DNA from: Vibrio coralliilyticus
Lineage (GTDB): Bacteria; Pseudomonadota; Gammaproteobacteria; Enterobacterales; Vibrionaceae
Length of the DNA stretch: 64,000 nucleotides
Direction: 5' to 3'
Assembly (NCBI RefSeq): GCF_024449095.1
Contig: NZ_CP024628.1
Span: 558,001 to 622,000 of the forward strand
Positions within the stretch are counted from its first letter, which is position 1. The number at the start of each line of letters is the position of its first letter. Below are positions 63,799 through 64,000 of this stretch, in pieces. The notes under the pieces are model-generated. The model was not told where the DNA came from. It saw only the letters and a program-made list of their open reading frames with translations, and searched no databases. The position numbers and the translations under genes are program-made.

Positions 63799-64000
63799 GT
63801 GCAGTACGTAAAAATTAAAGATTCCATTGTTGAACAAATAGAATCAGGTCTTTTGTCACCTAGACAAAAATTACCCGCAGAGCGCAAGTTAGCAGAATCC
63901 TTTGATACAACCCGTGTGACTTTACGCGAGGCGCTGTCACTACTGGAATCAGAAGGTCGTATTTACCGAGAAGATCGTCGAGGTTGGTTTATATCTCCAG
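63799..64000 (+). CDS. phnR: GntR-family regulator of phosphonate use (N-terminal part, runs off the right edge)
   Basis: A GTG start with AAGGA 6 bases upstream gives 67 residues before the window ends. The GntR winged helix is clear: YVKIKDSIVEQIESGLLSPR, KLPAERKLAESFDTTRVTLR, EALSLLESEGRIYREDRRGWF. The helix and spacing fit the HutC branch, whose ligand domain would lie beyond the edge. Position after phnU makes it the local PhnR, and the TGGTATATACCA-type palindromes at 59400, 59599 and 60912 are its likely sites. Confidence 0.88.
   Translation, partial: MQYVKIKDSIVEQIESGLLSPRQKLPAERKLAESFDTTRVTLREALSLLESEGRIYREDRRGWFISP

Noticed and set aside
1-64000. CRISPR arrays, prophage or transposon
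   Set aside because: No regularly spaced repeats, Cas genes, integrase, transposase or phage structural genes were found on either strand.

Overview
The window reads as chromosomal DNA of a marine gammaproteobacterium, almost certainly a Vibrio. Gene content (creBCD, kbl-tdh, a second secD-secF pair, phhAB, a phnW-pbfA-phnX / phnSTU cluster), moderate GC with AT-rich intergenic gaps, and many sensory genes all fit. It holds no rRNA, tRNA, CRISPR array, integrase or transposase that I can see. Genus is inferred from protein resemblance, not from a search.

Layout. 1-1324: DUF58 and MoxR ATPase genes (minus). 1681-3879: a chemoreceptor and a small conserved protein. 3971-6262: a lower-GC accessory patch with a membrane-protein pair that looks like a pore-forming effector plus immunity protein (the effector-like gene carries a frameshift), next to a 5'-truncated aldo/keto reductase. 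6316-10594: a secreted di-haem peroxidase with a two-component system. 10868-14711: creB-creC-creD with small ORFs on each side. 14719-19828: VOC protein/LysR pair, a small membrane protein, kbl-tdh and periplasmic carbonic anhydrase. 19984-25834: nucleoside transporter, pepT, DM13 protein, MscS-type channel, DUF1289 protein, ArsR regulator. 25957-30897: two paralogous response regulators and a large hybrid kinase. 31066-37191: CDF transporter, LysR regulator, methyltransferase, acetoacetyl-CoA synthetase, phhAB.

38231-40077 is the most striking region. A fluoride (crcB-motif) riboswitch, supported by compensatory pairing, precedes a NifU-like protein and a GGGtGRT protein. Its leader can form either an 11-bp helix or a hairpin that hides the ribosome-binding site. 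40098-45838 carries uncharacterised envelope proteins, the secDF paralogue and a phosphotransferase. 46288-49343 encodes a secreted metallophosphoesterase with a dockerin-like tail, followed by a lipoprotein with a possible cohesin-like domain: a possible surface-anchored complex. 49672-55996 holds an iron alcohol dehydrogenase, elbB, a newly noted small acidic protein, LysR, yjjG, cold-shock-domain proteins and a WYL regulator.

56052-64000 is a 2-aminoethylphosphonate catabolic and uptake locus. PhnS/T/U import the substrate. PhnW and PbfA turn 2-aminoethylphosphonate and its hydroxylated relative into phosphonoacetaldehyde, and PhnX cleaves that to acetaldehyde and phosphate. The GntR-type regulator phnR runs off the right edge. 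Three copies of a 12-bp near-palindrome lie in front of phnW, phnS and phnT and are the likely PhnR operators.

All functional calls rest on motif and family recognition; no database search was run.
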